A stretch of DNA of 64,000 bases, taken from positions 1,240,001-1,304,000 of the forward strand of contig NZ_CP104582.1 of the NCBI RefSeq assembly GCF_029814935.1, read 5' to 3'. The translations under genes were made by a program, and so were the position numbers. The stretch is from Pseudomonas sp. GD03919. GTDB lineage: Bacteria; Pseudomonadota; Gammaproteobacteria; Pseudomonadales; Pseudomonadaceae. The notes under the pieces are model-generated. The model was given only the letters and a program-made list of their open reading frames with translations. It was not told the DNA's origin and did no database searches. Positions within the stretch are counted from its first letter, which is position 1; each line of letters begins with the position of its first letter. This document shows positions 27,709 to 36,714 of the stretch, piece after piece.

Positions 27709-28515
27709 ATGCCGCTCGAATTTCATCAAGTTGACGCCTTTACCGATCAGCCTTTCGCGGGCAATCCGGCCATGGTCTATCGCCTCGATACCTGGCTCGA
27801 CGAGGCGCTGATGCAGCGTATCGCCGCCGAGCACAACCTGGCCGAGACCGCCTTCGTGGTGAAGGAGGGCAGTGCCTGGCATATCCGCTGGTTCACCCCG
27901 AGCAGTGAGGTACCGCTGTGCGGGCATGCCACCCTGGCTGCGGCCAAGGTGTTATTTGATCTCTACCAGGAGCCGGCCGAGGTGCTGGATTTCACCTGCT
28001 TGTCCGGCGCGCTGCAGGTCACCCGCCAGGGTGAGCGTCTGCAGCTGGATTTCCCTGTGCGCCCGGTGCTGCCTGTGGCGGCGGCGCTGCAGGCCGACGT
28101 CGAGCGCGCGCTGGGCCAGCCCGCGCAGCAGGTGCTGGCTTTTCTCAACCCTGATGGCAGCGTGCAGGAGTTGATGGTGGTGCTGGCGTCCGAGGCGCAG
28201 ATCCGCAGTTTTGCCCCCAATCTGCCGGCGCTGGCCGCGCTGCCTGGCCTGGGTGTGCTGGTGACGGCCAGCGGGCAAACGCACGACTTCGTCTCGCGTT
28301 ATTTCGCGCCGAGCGTTGGCATCAATGAAGACCCGGTGACCGGTTCGACGCACTGCATGCTGGTGCCGTACTGGGCCGAGCGTCTGGGCCGCAACGAACT
28401 CAGCGCCTTTCAGTGCTCGGCGCGTGGCGGTGAGCTGTCATGTCGGCTCGAAGGCGAGCGAGTGAAGATCGCAGGCCACGCACGGCATATCGCCAGCGGC
28501 CAGCTGATGCTCTGA
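27709..28515 (+). CDS. PhzF-family isomerase/epimerase-like protein
   Basis: A 268-residue member of the PhzF family (diaminopimelate epimerase fold). Recognisable segments are FHQVDAFTDQPFAGNPA, the conserved acid in NLAETAFV, EVPLCGHATLAAA and EDPVTGSTHCMLVPYW. The family contains the phenazine enzyme PhzF, but nothing here suggests phenazine synthesis; most chromosomal paralogues have no known substrate. It converges on the ABC ATPase gene; the two stop codons abut. Confidence 0.88.
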   Translation: MPLEFHQVDAFTDQPFAGNPAMVYRLDTWLDEALMQRIAAEHNLAETAFVVKEGSAWHIRWFTPSSEVPLCGHATLAAAKVLFDLYQEPAEVLDFTCLSGALQVTRQGERLQLDFPVRPVLPVAAALQADVERALGQPAQQVLAFLNPDGSVQELMVVLASEAQIRSFAPNLPALAALPGLGVLVTASGQTHDFVSRYFAPSVGINEDPVTGSTHCMLVPYWAERLGRNELSAFQCSARGGELSCRLEGERVKIAGHARHIASGQLML

Positions 28516-29622
28516 TCAGTTGCTGCTGACCCGGCGCACGCCGCCGGAATCGCTGAGCTGCAACTGAGCAGCGACGCTGCCAAGCGCGGGAAAGGCTACC
28601 AGATGATCGGCGGCGATGCGGATGCCCACTTCATCGCCCGGCGAGTGGTCGGCGTGGCTGGGGAAGATCGATTCCAGCTGGCTGCCGGTGGGCAGTTGCA
28701 GGCGGTACAGGGTGGCGGCGCCGAGGAAGGTCTTGCCGACGATGCGGGCCTTGAGCTCGCTGTGTTCATCGGCAACGATGTCGTCCGGGCGTAGCAGCAC
28801 ATCCACTGCGCTGCCCTGTGCCCAGGTGTAGGCGCGGTTGCCACGGATCACGCCGAGTTCGGTTTGCACCGTATCCGGGCTTAGCAACTGGCCGCGAATG
28901 AAGTAACCCTGGCCGATGAAGCTGGCAACGAAGGGGGTCAGCGGCTCATGGTAGAGATTGAAGGGGGTGTCCCACTGCTCCAGGCGACCCTTGTTGAATA
29001 CGCCGACGTTATCGCTGACGGCGAAGGCTTCTTCCTGATCGTGAGTCACCAAAATGGCGCTGGTGCCGCGTGACTTGAGAATGTCGCGCACCTCATGGCT
29101 CAGGCGTCTGCGCAGTTCGCCATCGAGGTTGGAGAAGGGTTCGTCGAGCAGCAGCAGTTTCGGTTCCGGCGCCAGGGCACGGGCCAGGGCAACACGCTGT
29201 TGCTGACCACCAGACAGTTCGTGTGGGTAGCGCTTGGCCAAATGGCCGAGCTTGACCAGCTCCAGCAGTTCCTGGGTCACACGCTCGGCATTGGGCTGCT
29301 GGCGAATGCCGAAGGCGACGTTGTCCGCGACGCTGAGGTGAGGGAACAGGGCGTAGTCCTGGAACACCATGCCGATATGGCGTTTTTCCGGCGCCAGGGT
29401 GAAGCCGGCGCGGGAAATGACTTCACCGTCGAGGACGATTTCACCTTCGAGCACCGGTTCGAAACCGGCAATGGCGCGCAGTGTGGTGGTCTTGCCGCAC
29501 CCCGATGGGCCGAGCAGGCAGCCGATATCGCCGGCGTTGAGGTGCAGGTCGAGATCTTGCACCACTTTGAGCGCGTGGTAGCCGCAGTTCAGCCCGCGCA
29601 GCTGCAGCAGAGGCTGGTTCAT
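28516..29622 (-). CDS. Orphan ABC transporter ATP-binding protein (Fbp/Pot-type importer subunit)
   Basis: A 368-residue ATPase of the polyamine/iron(III)/sulfate importer subgroup. Walker A is [10 protein letters not shown]-loop [12 protein letters not shown], signature [15 protein letters not shown], Walker [13 protein letters not shown] and switch His in [10 protein letters not shown]-terminal TOBE-like regulatory domain follows (VLLRPDDIV). No permease or binding-protein gene is near. Its ATG overlaps the argF stop (ATGA), so it is translationally coupled to argF. Transport of a solute linked to arginine metabolism is only a guess. Confidence 0.88.
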   Translation of the reverse strand: MNQPLLQLRGLNCGYHALKVVQDLDLHLNAGDIGCLLGPSGCGKTTTLRAIAGFEPVLEGEIVLDGEVISRAGFTLAPEKRHIGMVFQDYALFPHLSVADNVAFGIRQQPNAERVTQELLELVKLGHLAKRYPHELSGGQQQRVALARALAPEPKLLLLDEPFSNLDGELRRRLSHEVRDILKSRGTSAILVTHDQEEAFAVSDNVGVFNKGRLEQWDTPFNLYHEPLTPFVASFIGQGYFIRGQLLSPDTVQTELGVIRGNRAYTWAQGSAVDVLLRPDDIVADEHSELKARIVGKTFLGAATLYRLQLPTGSQLESIFPSHADHSPGDEVGIRIAADHLVAFPALGSVAAQLQLSDSGGVRRVSSN

Positions 29623-30539
29623 GCGTGGTGGTATGCCGGTTCGACCAGCATCTCCAGCAGCGCCTTCTGTGCGTGCAGGCGGTTTTCGGCCTGATCCCAG
29701 GCGACCGAACGCGGGTCGTCGAGCAGGTCGACGCTGATTTCCTCGCCACGATGCGCCGGCAGGCAGTGCATGAACAGCACGTCTGCGGCGGCGGCATCGA
29801 GCAGCTCGCGGGTGACCTGGTAAGGGCGGAACAACGCCATGCGTTGCTCGGCTTCGTCTTCCTGGCCCATCGAGGCCCACACGTCTGTGCTCACTAGATG
29901 TGCGCCGGCCACGGCTTCGCGCGGGTCGCGCAGCAGTTGCACGCGGTCACCGGCCAGCGCGAGGAAATGCGCATCGGGCTCGTAGCCTTCCGGGCAGGCG
30001 ATCCTGAGCTGGAAGTCGAAGCGGATCGCCGCCTCGATATAGGAGTTGCACATATTGTTGCCGTCGCCGATCCAGGCCACCGTTTTGCCGACGATGCTGC
30101 CACGGTGCTCGAGGAAGGTCTGCATGTCGGCCAGCAACTGGCAGGGGTGCAGGTCATCGGACAGGCCGTTGATCACCGGTACCTTGGACTTGGCGGCGAA
30201 CTCGGTGAGGTTGCTGTGGGCGAAGGTGCGGATCATCACCGCATCGAGCATGCTCGACATAACGATGGCGGCATCGCCAATTGGCTCACCACGGCCCAGT
30301 TGGGTGTCGCGCGGCGAGAGGAAGATGGCCTGGCCGCCGAGCTGAATCATGCCAGCCTCGAATGACAGGCGGGTGCGGGTCGAAGCCTTCTCGAAGATCA
30401 TGCCCAGTACGCGATTCTTCAGCGGCTCGAACAGCACGCCGCGATTGCGCAGATCCTTCAGCTCGATGGCTCGGCGGATCAGCCCCACCAGTTCGTCCGG
30501 TGTGTAATCCATCATCGAGAGAAAATGTCTGACGCTCAT
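29619..30539 (-). CDS. argF: Ornithine carbamoyltransferase, anabolic
   Basis: Condenses ornithine with carbamoyl phosphate to citrulline in arginine biosynthesis. It is 306 residues. The carbamoyl-phosphate motif STRT is at residues 53-56, HPCQ and [10 protein letters not shown] (ornithine-binding) are intact. At this length it matches the anabolic ArgF rather than the catabolic ArcB of Pseudomonas. AAAGG precedes the ATG. A promoter-like pair lies about 120 bp upstream, and the downstream ABC ATPase is coupled through an ATGA overlap. Confidence 0.95.
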   Translation of the reverse strand: MSVRHFLSMMDYTPDELVGLIRRAIELKDLRNRGVLFEPLKNRVLGMIFEKASTRTRLSFEAGMIQLGGQAIFLSPRDTQLGRGEPIGDAAIVMSSMLDAVMIRTFAHSNLTEFAAKSKVPVINGLSDDLHPCQLLADMQTFLEHRGSIVGKTVAWIGDGNNMCNSYIEAAIRFDFQLRIACPEGYEPDAHFLALAGDRVQLLRDPREAVAGAHLVSTDVWASMGQEDEAEQRMALFRPYQVTRELLDAAAADVLFMHCLPAHRGEEISVDLLDDPRSVAWDQAENRLHAQKALLEMLVEPAYHHA

Positions 30540-30576
30540 CGTTAACTACCTTTATCACTTCAGTTCGCAAGCCCAG

Positions 30577-30596
30577 TGTCGGCACTAAAACCGACA
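30577..30596 (-). promoter_or_regulatory. Inverted repeat in the argF leader, possible ArgR site
   Basis: TGTCGG and CCGACA are inverted around an 8-bp A-rich spacer, resembling the TGTCGC-containing ArgR half-site of Pseudomonas. It lies between the predicted argF promoter and its start codon. The match is partial. Confidence 0.3.
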
Positions 30597-30656
30597 AAAA
30601 CAGCGGGGCTTGCGGCAGGAGGCCGCAGGGTGCGACGAAACAGGGGAAGGCGCGAT

Positions 30657-30684
30657 CTTATAAGGAAATGACGAGAGGGCGCAA
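30657..30684 (-). promoter_or_regulatory. Candidate argF promoter
   Basis: On the - strand TTGCGC and TATAAG are separated by 16 bp; the -10 matches five of six consensus bases, the -35 only the first three. It would give a leader of about 110 nt. Confidence 0.35.
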
Positions 30685-30770
30685 ACAGCCACTTTTGGCC
30701 ATCTGCACATCAATTGTGGCGAGCAAAAGGATGCCACCAGACGAGGCGCTTGAATCGCTCGGTAATCGCC

Positions 30771-30801
30771 TGAATCGGCAGGCATGATGCCTGCCGATTC
30801 A
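30771..30801. repeat. Perfect 31-bp palindrome upstream of the molybdoenzyme gene
   Basis: TGAATCGGCAGGCAT, one G, then its exact complement ATGCCTGCCGATTCA. It lies 97 bp before the oxidoreductase start. There is no T-run, so it is not a standard terminator; an operator or a cruciform-forming element is possible. Confidence 0.7.
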
Positions 30802-30897
30802 TGAGACGAACGCTGCTGGCGTCGTTGTTTCCCCCGGCCCATAGTTCCTGACCTGCGACCACGATGGTCGACATGGATCAGAACAAGAGGCCCGGCC

Positions 30898-33006
30898 ATG
30901 ACCAAGTCCCTCCATTACCGTGCATGCCATCTGTGCGAAGCCATCTGCGGGCTCGCCATCGAAACCGAAACCCAGGCTGACGGCAGCACGCAGATTCGTT
31001 CGATCAAGGGCGATGCCCAGGACAGCTTCAGCCGTGGCCATATCTGCCCCAAGGCGGTGGCCCTGCAGGATATCCAGAACGATCCCGACCGTATTCGCCA
31101 GCCCATGCGCCGCATGGGCGAGCAGTGGCAGGCCATCGGTTGGGATGAGGCGTTCGAGCTGGTGGCTGAGCGCCTGAGTGCGATCCAGGCCGCGCATGGG
31201 CAGAACGCCGTGGCCGTCTATCAGGGCAATCCCAGCGTGCATAACTATGGGCTGATGACCCACAGCAACTATTTCCTTGGTCAGTTGAAAACCCGCAATC
31301 GCTTCTCCGCCACGTCGGTGGATCAATTGCCGCATCACCTGACCAGCCACCTCATGTACGGCCATGGTCTGCTGATTCCGATCCCTGACATCGATCACAC
31401 CGATTTCATGCTGATCCTTGGCGGTAATCCGCTGGCGTCCAATGGCAGCATCATGACCGTGCCGGATGTGGAAAAGCGTCTGAAGGCCATCCAGGCCCGC
31501 GGTGGCAAGCTGGTGGTGGTCGACCCGCGACGCAGTGAAACCGCGGCCATCGCCGACCAGCACCTGTTCGTGCGGCCTGGCAGCGATGCCGCGCTGCTGC
31601 TGGCGCTGCTCAACACCCTGTTCGAGGAGGGCCTGACCCGGGGCAGCCATCTGCCGGTGGAAGGGTTGGAGCAGGTGCGCGCGGAGATCGCCGGCTTCCA
31701 CGCTGAGGCGATGAGCGCGCGCTGTGGCGTGCCGGCTGAGACCATTCGGCAACTGGCGCGTGATTTTGCCGCCGCCGACAAGGCGGTGTGCTATGGCCGT
31801 ATGGGGGTGTCCACCCAGGCCTTCGGCACGCTGTGCCAATGGCTGGTGCAACTGATCAACCTGGTCTCCGGCAATCTGGACCGCGTCGGCGGCGTGCTCT
31901 GTACCTCGCCGGCGGTGGATCTGGTCGCCAGCACCTCGGGAGGGCATTTCAATCGCTGGCAGAGCCGGGTATCCGGCCTACCGGAATACGGTGGCGAGCT
32001 GCCGGTCTCGGCGCTGGCCGAGGAGATGCTGACGCCAGGCGAAGGACAGATCCGCGCGCTGGTGACTGTGGCTGGCAACCCGGTGCTGTCCACGCCCAAT
32101 GGCCGACAGCTGGAGCAGGCGCTGGACGGTCTGGATTTCATGCTCTCGGTGGATTTCTACATCAACGAGACCACCCGCTACGCCGACCTGATCCTGCCGC
32201 CGACCGCACCGCTGGAACATGACCATTACGACACCACCTTCAACGTGTTCGCCGTGCGCAACGTCACCCGTTTCAACGAGGCGGTGCTGGCCAAACCGGA
32301 CGGTGCGCTGCATGACTGGGAAATCTTCGTCGGCCTGGCCAAGGCCTTCGCGTCGCGTAACAACCTTGAGTTGAAACCGACCATAGCGCCGCAGCAGATG
32401 ATCGACATGGGCCTGCGTTTCGGAGCCTATGGTGATGGCAGCGCGCACAAGCTCAGCCTGGCCACGCTGCGTGAGCACCCGCATGGCCTCGATCTGGGGC
32501 CTTTGCAGCCGAATCTGGCCGCCCGCCTGAAAACCCCGAGCAAGGCCGTGCAGGCGGCTCCAGAGTTGTTGCTGGCCGATCTCGCGCGGTTTGCCGGGCA
32601 TGAACTGCCGAGCGAGCATGAGCTGCTACTGATCGGCCGCCGCCATGTACGCAGCAACAATTCCTGGATGCACAACTATCACCGCCTGGTGAAGGGCAAG
32701 CCGCGTCACCAGTTGTTGATGAACCCGGCGGATCTGGCCAGTCGTGGTCTGAGCGATGGTCAGCGTGTGCAGGTGCGCTCACGTGTTGGCAGCATCGAGG
32801 TGGAAGTCGCCGCCAGCGATGAGGTGATGGCCGGTGTGGTCAGCCTTCCCCATGGCTGGGGCCATGCCCGCCCTGGCGTGCAGATGGACATTGCCCGTGC
32901 GCAACCGGGGGCCAGCGCCAACGATCTGACCGACGAGCGCGAGCTGGATGTGCTGTCCGGTAATGCGGTGCTCAATGGTGTGCCGGTGGAGGTAGTGGCT
33001 GCGTAG
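30898..33006 (+). CDS. Molybdopterin-dependent oxidoreductase, single-subunit type
   Basis: A 702-residue enzyme of the DMSO reductase superfamily. The N-terminal [4Fe-4S] site has Cys10, Cys13, Cys17 and Cys50 (C-x2-C-x3-C and HICPK). Bis-MGD binding segments include LILGGNPLASNGS, VVDPRRSETA, and the C-terminal NPADLASRGLSDGQ / SLPHGWGHARPG. No twin-arginine signal is present, so it is cytosolic. There are no electron-transfer subunits next to it. Related genes are annotated loosely as formate dehydrogenase or nitrate reductase; the metal ligand (SATSVDQLP region) and substrate remain undetermined. Confidence 0.85.
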   Translation: MTKSLHYRACHLCEAICGLAIETETQADGSTQIRSIKGDAQDSFSRGHICPKAVALQDIQNDPDRIRQPMRRMGEQWQAIGWDEAFELVAERLSAIQAAHGQNAVAVYQGNPSVHNYGLMTHSNYFLGQLKTRNRFSATSVDQLPHHLTSHLMYGHGLLIPIPDIDHTDFMLILGGNPLASNGSIMTVPDVEKRLKAIQARGGKLVVVDPRRSETAAIADQHLFVRPGSDAALLLALLNTLFEEGLTRGSHLPVEGLEQVRAEIAGFHAEAMSARCGVPAETIRQLARDFAAADKAVCYGRMGVSTQAFGTLCQWLVQLINLVSGNLDRVGGVLCTSPAVDLVASTSGGHFNRWQSRVSGLPEYGGELPVSALAEEMLTPGEGQIRALVTVAGNPVLSTPNGRQLEQALDGLDFMLSVDFYINETTRYADLILPPTAPLEHDHYDTTFNVFAVRNVTRFNEAVLAKPDGALHDWEIFVGLAKAFASRNNLELKPTIAPQQMIDMGLRFGAYGDGSAHKLSLATLREHPHGLDLGPLQPNLAARLKTPSKAVQAAPELLLADLARFAGHELPSEHELLLIGRRHVRSNNSWMHNYHRLVKGKPRHQLLMNPADLASRGLSDGQRVQVRSRVGSIEVEVAASDEVMAGVVSLPHGWGHARPGVQMDIARAQPGASANDLTDERELDVLSGNAVLNGVPVEVVAA

Positions 33007-33129
33007 AGGGGTTCTCACCCTGCCAGGTTGCGCCTCGCGGCGAAGGATGGCCGTTACGCCATGCTGGAAAGACCCAAGCGCTTCGCCCCGAGGCGGGGCT
33101 CCCACGGGGCAGCGCAAGACCACGCAATG

Positions 33130-33165
33130 AATGCTCGGCAAGGCCGAGCATTATGCTCGGCTTTT
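33130..33165 (+). promoter_or_regulatory. Overlapping alternative hairpins before grxD
   Basis: Segment A AATGCTCGGC (33130-33139), segment B GCCGAGCATT (33143-33152) and segment C ATGCTCGGC (33153-33161) followed by TTTT. B can pair with A or with C; the B-C hairpin with its T tail looks like a terminator, so A-B would be an antiterminator. It may simply end the upstream transcript. Confidence 0.4.
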
Positions 33166-33224
33166 CGCTACAATCGCGCCACCGTGGCGACCGTCGGGTC
33201 GCGAAGTCTATGCTGAGGTGCCCC

Positions 33225-33551
33225 ATGGATATCATCGAAACCATCAAAGAGCAGATCGCCAACAACACCGTTCTGCTGTACATGAAAGGCTCGCCCAACG
33301 CCCCGCAGTGTGGCTTCTCCGCCCGTGCTGCGCAGGCTGTGATGGGCTGCGGCGAGAAGTTCGCCTACGTCGACATCCTGCAGAACCCGGAAATCCGCGC
33401 CAACCTGCCCAAGTACGCCAACTGGCCGACCTTCCCGCAACTGTGGGTGGCTGGTGAGCTGATCGGCGGCAGCGACATCCTCTCCGAGATGTACGAGAAG
33501 GGCGAGCTGCAGACCCTGATCAAGGATGCCGTGAGCAAAGCCGGCGCCTGA
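33225..33551 (+). CDS. grxD: Monothiol glutaredoxin (Grx4 type)
   Basis: CGFS-type monothiol glutaredoxin of 108 residues, involved in iron-sulfur cluster delivery and iron homeostasis rather than disulfide reduction. The active-site CGFS is at residues 29-32, preceded by YMKGSPNAPQ; glutathione-binding WPTFPQLWV and GGSDI are present. The open frame begins at 33153, but ATG 33225 with GAGGTG upstream gives the canonical protein. A perfect terminator follows. Confidence 0.96.
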   Translation: MDIIETIKEQIANNTVLLYMKGSPNAPQCGFSARAAQAVMGCGEKFAYVDILQNPEIRANLPKYANWPTFPQLWVAGELIGGSDILSEMYEKGELQTLIKDAVSKAGA

Positions 33552-33567
33552 TCGCTGCTTCTCGAAC

Positions 33568-33593
33568 AAAGAACCCGCCTAGGCGGGTTCTTT
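33568..33593. terminator. Bidirectional terminator between grxD and ydbL
   Basis: Perfect palindrome GAACCCGCCTAGGCGGGTTC flanked by AAA and TTT, between convergent genes. Confidence 0.85.
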
Positions 33594-33612
33594 GGTTTCT
33601 GCTGCACGCTTT

Positions 33613-33954
33613 TTACTTCTGCAGCCACTGGCCGTTGAGCTGGATGAACTGGCCCTTTGGCGTGCGCTCGATGGCTTTCTTGCCGGCAATCGCCTCCACG
33701 TCGCTGAGGCTGATGCCATTGTCCTTGGCCAGCTTCTGGTATTCGGCGCGTCGCGCCTGATTGATCAGGCGGGCGATTTCGTCGGCCTGGCCGCCGGGTT
33801 TGACCACACCCAGGTAGCCATTGGGTTGCTCGCCCAGTTGGCCGCTGGCCTTGGCGTCGCCGAGGGCGCTCATGGCCTGATTGAGGTTCAGGGCGTAAGC
33901 CGGCAGGCTCAGGGTCAGTGCCAGCAGCAGGGTCGAAATATAGCGGGTCATCAT
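33613..33954 (-). CDS. ydbL: YdbL-family (DUF1318) periplasmic protein
   Basis: A 113-residue secreted protein with a Sec signal peptide (cleavage near AYA-LNL) and a DUF1318 domain (ALGDAKASGQLGEQPNGYLGVV, and ARRAEYQKLAKDNGISLSDVEAIAG). In E. coli YdbL is the chaperone-like partner of the YdbH-YnbE complex. The start at 33954 (two consecutive ATG codons) follows AAGGAGAAGC. It is the last gene of a three-gene operon, 8 bp after ynbE. Confidence 0.9.
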   Translation of the reverse strand: MMTRYISTLLLALTLSLPAYALNLNQAMSALGDAKASGQLGEQPNGYLGVVKPGGQADEIARLINQARRAEYQKLAKDNGISLSDVEAIAGKKAIERTPKGQFIQLNGQWLQK

Positions 33955-33962
33955 GCTTCTCC

Positions 33963-34154
33963 TTAGAACAGGCCGCTGTCTTCGTTGAAGACATTGTCCA
34001 GCGCCTTGTCCACCTTGATGTAGATCTCGTGTTCGACCTTGACGTTGAGGTTGATGTTGATCGGCTCGTTGGGCATGGCCAGTTGCACCGTCGGGGTACA
34101 GGCCTGGCACAGCAACCCCAGACTCAGGGCGGCGAGAAGGCGGCACGTGCGCAT
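33963..34154 (-). CDS. ynbE: YnbE-like small outer-membrane lipoprotein
   Basis: A 63-residue lipoprotein, signal peptide ending in LLCQAC (Cys19). The short mature part (PTVQLAMPNEPININLNVKV) is typical of YnbE. In E. coli YnbE contributes beta strands that extend the YdbH groove to the outer membrane, completing a phospholipid bridge. Here it lies between ydbH and ydbL, with gaps of 4 and 8 bp, so the three are made together. Confidence 0.9.
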   Translation of the reverse strand: MRTCRLLAALSLGLLCQACTPTVQLAMPNEPININLNVKVEHEIYIKVDKALDNVFNEDSGLF

Positions 34155-34158
34155 GGCG

Positions 34159-36714
34159 TTACTCCTTCGTTTCTTCGGGGACGCGCTGGCGCATCCGTTG
34201 CTGAATCCGCTGCTGGATGATGTCGCTGACTTTGTCGCTCAGCTGCAGGCTCGCCAGCAGGGTCGGAATGTCTTCTTCCAGGTTGATAGTGAAGTGGATC
34301 GGGCGGCCCTGTTCGATGGCCGGATTCTGTCCATGTAGACGCATACCGAGGCGCAGAGTGCCGGATGCATCGTAGTCGAGGCTACTGCTGAGCAGATCAT
34401 AGTGGAAGTCTTCCAGGGCATCGGTGACCAGTTTCATGCCCGGGTTGGCCTGCCCCATGGCGCGGATGCGCGGCGAATGAAAGCGCAGGCGGCCACCGGG
34501 GGCGCGTGCTTCGAGCTGGCCCTGCTCGATGCTGATCGCGTCGCCCAGGCGCAGCGGCAGGGTGCCGTCGAGCAGACCATCACCTTCCAGCCCTTCGGCT
34601 GGATAGGCGCGAAACAGCGCCTGCAGATCCAGGCCGCTGAGTTTGAGCGGCAGCAACTGGCTGGGTTGAGCCAATGCCCAGGTCGCCGGTTCCAGGTGCA
34701 GGCTACCGCCGAGGATGCCCAGCTCGGCGCGCTGATGGCTCAGAGTGCCGGCCAGCGGACGTTGCAGGCTGGCCTGATAGCGGGCTTGCAGCTGCAACGG
34801 GCCAAGGGCGATGCCGGGGTCGATTTGTTTGGCGCTGAGGTTCGGCAGCTCCAGCATCAGCTGATCGCCGGTCAGTTGCAGCTGCAGTTCGCCCTCCACG
34901 CCACTCAGGGTGCTGCGATCATGGATGCCGGCCAGGCCTTTGCCATTCAGGTTCGCCCGCAGGTGCAGGGGCTTGCCTGCTGGCAGGCTGAGGCTGGCGT
35001 CGGCCTGGATGCGGCCGTTGTCCAGGGTCAACAGTGGCGGCCAGTTGGCCAGGGTTTGCGCCAGCGGGTTGCCGGCGCGCAGGAAGAGTTCATCGAGCGT
35101 GGCGTGCAGCGCCAGCTCATCGGCTGCGTTATTGAGCTTCAGGGCCAGGCTCAGGCCGGAGTCGTTCAGCAGGGGGCCATCGAGTGTCTGCCGAGCGCTG
35201 TCAGCCTCTATCCGGCCTTGCCATTGCCAACCCTGGGCCTGCAATTGGGGATGCTGCAGATTCTGCACGCGCAGCACCAGCGGGCCGGACAGCGTTGGCG
35301 CAAGGGGCATGCCGGCCAGGTCGAGGTTGGCGAGAGATAGCCGCGCCTGCTGCAGGTCCAGATCGGCACTGCGCAGACGCTGGATTTCCAGGCGCGAGTT
35401 GCCGGCCAGCGCGAGTTGCAGCTGTTGCGCTGTGACCTTGCCCGACAAATCGAGATTCAGCTGCAGGCCATCGGCTCTATTGTTGCCCAACTCTACGCGC
35501 TTGCTGCGGGCATCGAGCTGCAACTGGCGCACCTGCAGCGCCCAGTCGCGCGATTGCTGCAGGCCAAGCTCGGCGCTGGCCTGCATTTCGAGCCCCCCCT
35601 CTCCGGTGAGGCTCAGTTGCAGGGCCAGTTCGTTATCCACGCGGCTCTGTAGCGGCTGCAGTTGCAACTGCAGATGGTTTGCCCGAAGGCCGCTTGGCAG
35701 CGCGGCCAGCCAGGGCGCGTCGCGGGTATCGAGCTGCAGGTTGCCGTGCAGCTTGCGCGCTTGCCAGGCTCCCGCGCTATTGAGCAGGTCGAGCTGCAGT
35801 TCTCCGCTGAGCAGACCAATGCCGGGCAGTGGACAGGGTTGCGGCAACTGGGCATCGACACGCAACCAGCCCGGCGCAGCCAGCAGCTCGTCCAGCTGGC
35901 GGGTGGTGTGCGGCAGCTGCAACTGCCAGCGGGCGATGATACCGGCCTGCTGCGGCGCCGTTGGCAGGTTGGCGGCGTCGAGTGGTGTCCATTCGCTCAG
36001 CCAGGCAGCGACCCAGGCGATTTCCTGAAGTGGCGCGAGCAGCAGGTTGCCGTTCCAGTGCAGGGCGTCGCCCTGAGCGACCAGGTCGCTGTGCAGCTCC
36101 ATTTGTTGCTGGTCATCCAGGTGCAGGGTCATCTGCAGTTGGCGCCTGCTGTCCAGGGCGTCATCGAGCCCCTGCACGTGCGCCTGCAATGTGGCGCTAT
36201 GACTGTCACGCAGCAGTCTTACCTGCAGGTGCAGGGCATCGTCCAGATGCTGCAGGTCGAGTTCACCGGCGAGAGTGCAGCGGCCATCCGGGCAGGGCAG
36301 TTGTAACTGGACATCGCCCAGTTCGATCAGTCTGGGCAGCCAGGGCAGGGTGTTCAGGACGGCCTGAAGACTGGCACTTAGGTCGCTGTCGCTCGGGGTG
36401 TTTGCGGCCTGATCGGCCGGCAGCCAGTCCACTTGCAGACCCTGCGCACTCAGGCGATAGCGTGGCGCCTCGCTGGCCAGCCATTGCAGTTGAAGCTGCT
36501 CGGCACGAGCGTGCAATTCACCGCTGCGGCGCTGCACCAGGCTCACTTCATGCAATTGCAGGCCACGCCAGGTGACGCTGAAGCTCTGCCAGTCCAGCTC
36601 GGCCTGCTGCGCGTCGAGCAGCAGTTGAACGCGATAACTGGCATAGCCGGCCAGTAACGACAGCAGCGCCGCAAGTGCCATGCAGATGCTCAGCCAGAAA
36701 CGCCGGCGGCTCAT
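34159..36714 (-). CDS. ydbH: YdbH-family AsmA-like intermembrane phospholipid transport protein
   Basis: An 851-residue bridge protein of the AsmA/TamB/YhdP group: one N-terminal inner-membrane helix (residues about 7-27) followed by a long beta-rich periplasmic part with many Leu/Gln-rich repeats expected to form a hydrophobic groove. The conserved C-terminal segment (GMRLHGQNPAIEQGRPIHFTI, then NLEEDIPTLLASLQLSDKV) is characteristic of YdbH. With YhdP and TamB it moves phospholipid to the outer membrane in E. coli. The start is ATG 36714 behind AAGGAGAAC. First gene of the ydbH-ynbE-ydbL operon. Confidence 0.9.
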   Translation of the reverse strand: MSRRRFWLSICMALAALLSLLAGYASYRVQLLLDAQQAELDWQSFSVTWRGLQLHEVSLVQRRSGELHARAEQLQLQWLASEAPRYRLSAQGLQVDWLPADQAANTPSDSDLSASLQAVLNTLPWLPRLIELGDVQLQLPCPDGRCTLAGELDLQHLDDALHLQVRLLRDSHSATLQAHVQGLDDALDSRRQLQMTLHLDDQQQMELHSDLVAQGDALHWNGNLLLAPLQEIAWVAAWLSEWTPLDAANLPTAPQQAGIIARWQLQLPHTTRQLDELLAAPGWLRVDAQLPQPCPLPGIGLLSGELQLDLLNSAGAWQARKLHGNLQLDTRDAPWLAALPSGLRANHLQLQLQPLQSRVDNELALQLSLTGEGGLEMQASAELGLQQSRDWALQVRQLQLDARSKRVELGNNRADGLQLNLDLSGKVTAQQLQLALAGNSRLEIQRLRSADLDLQQARLSLANLDLAGMPLAPTLSGPLVLRVQNLQHPQLQAQGWQWQGRIEADSARQTLDGPLLNDSGLSLALKLNNAADELALHATLDELFLRAGNPLAQTLANWPPLLTLDNGRIQADASLSLPAGKPLHLRANLNGKGLAGIHDRSTLSGVEGELQLQLTGDQLMLELPNLSAKQIDPGIALGPLQLQARYQASLQRPLAGTLSHQRAELGILGGSLHLEPATWALAQPSQLLPLKLSGLDLQALFRAYPAEGLEGDGLLDGTLPLRLGDAISIEQGQLEARAPGGRLRFHSPRIRAMGQANPGMKLVTDALEDFHYDLLSSSLDYDASGTLRLGMRLHGQNPAIEQGRPIHFTINLEEDIPTLLASLQLSDKVSDIIQQRIQQRMRQRVPEETKE

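Noticed and set aside
30799..31947. 382-codon - strand open frame opposite the molybdopterin oxidoreductase
   Set aside because: Shadow of a gene with intact Fe-S and cofactor motifs.
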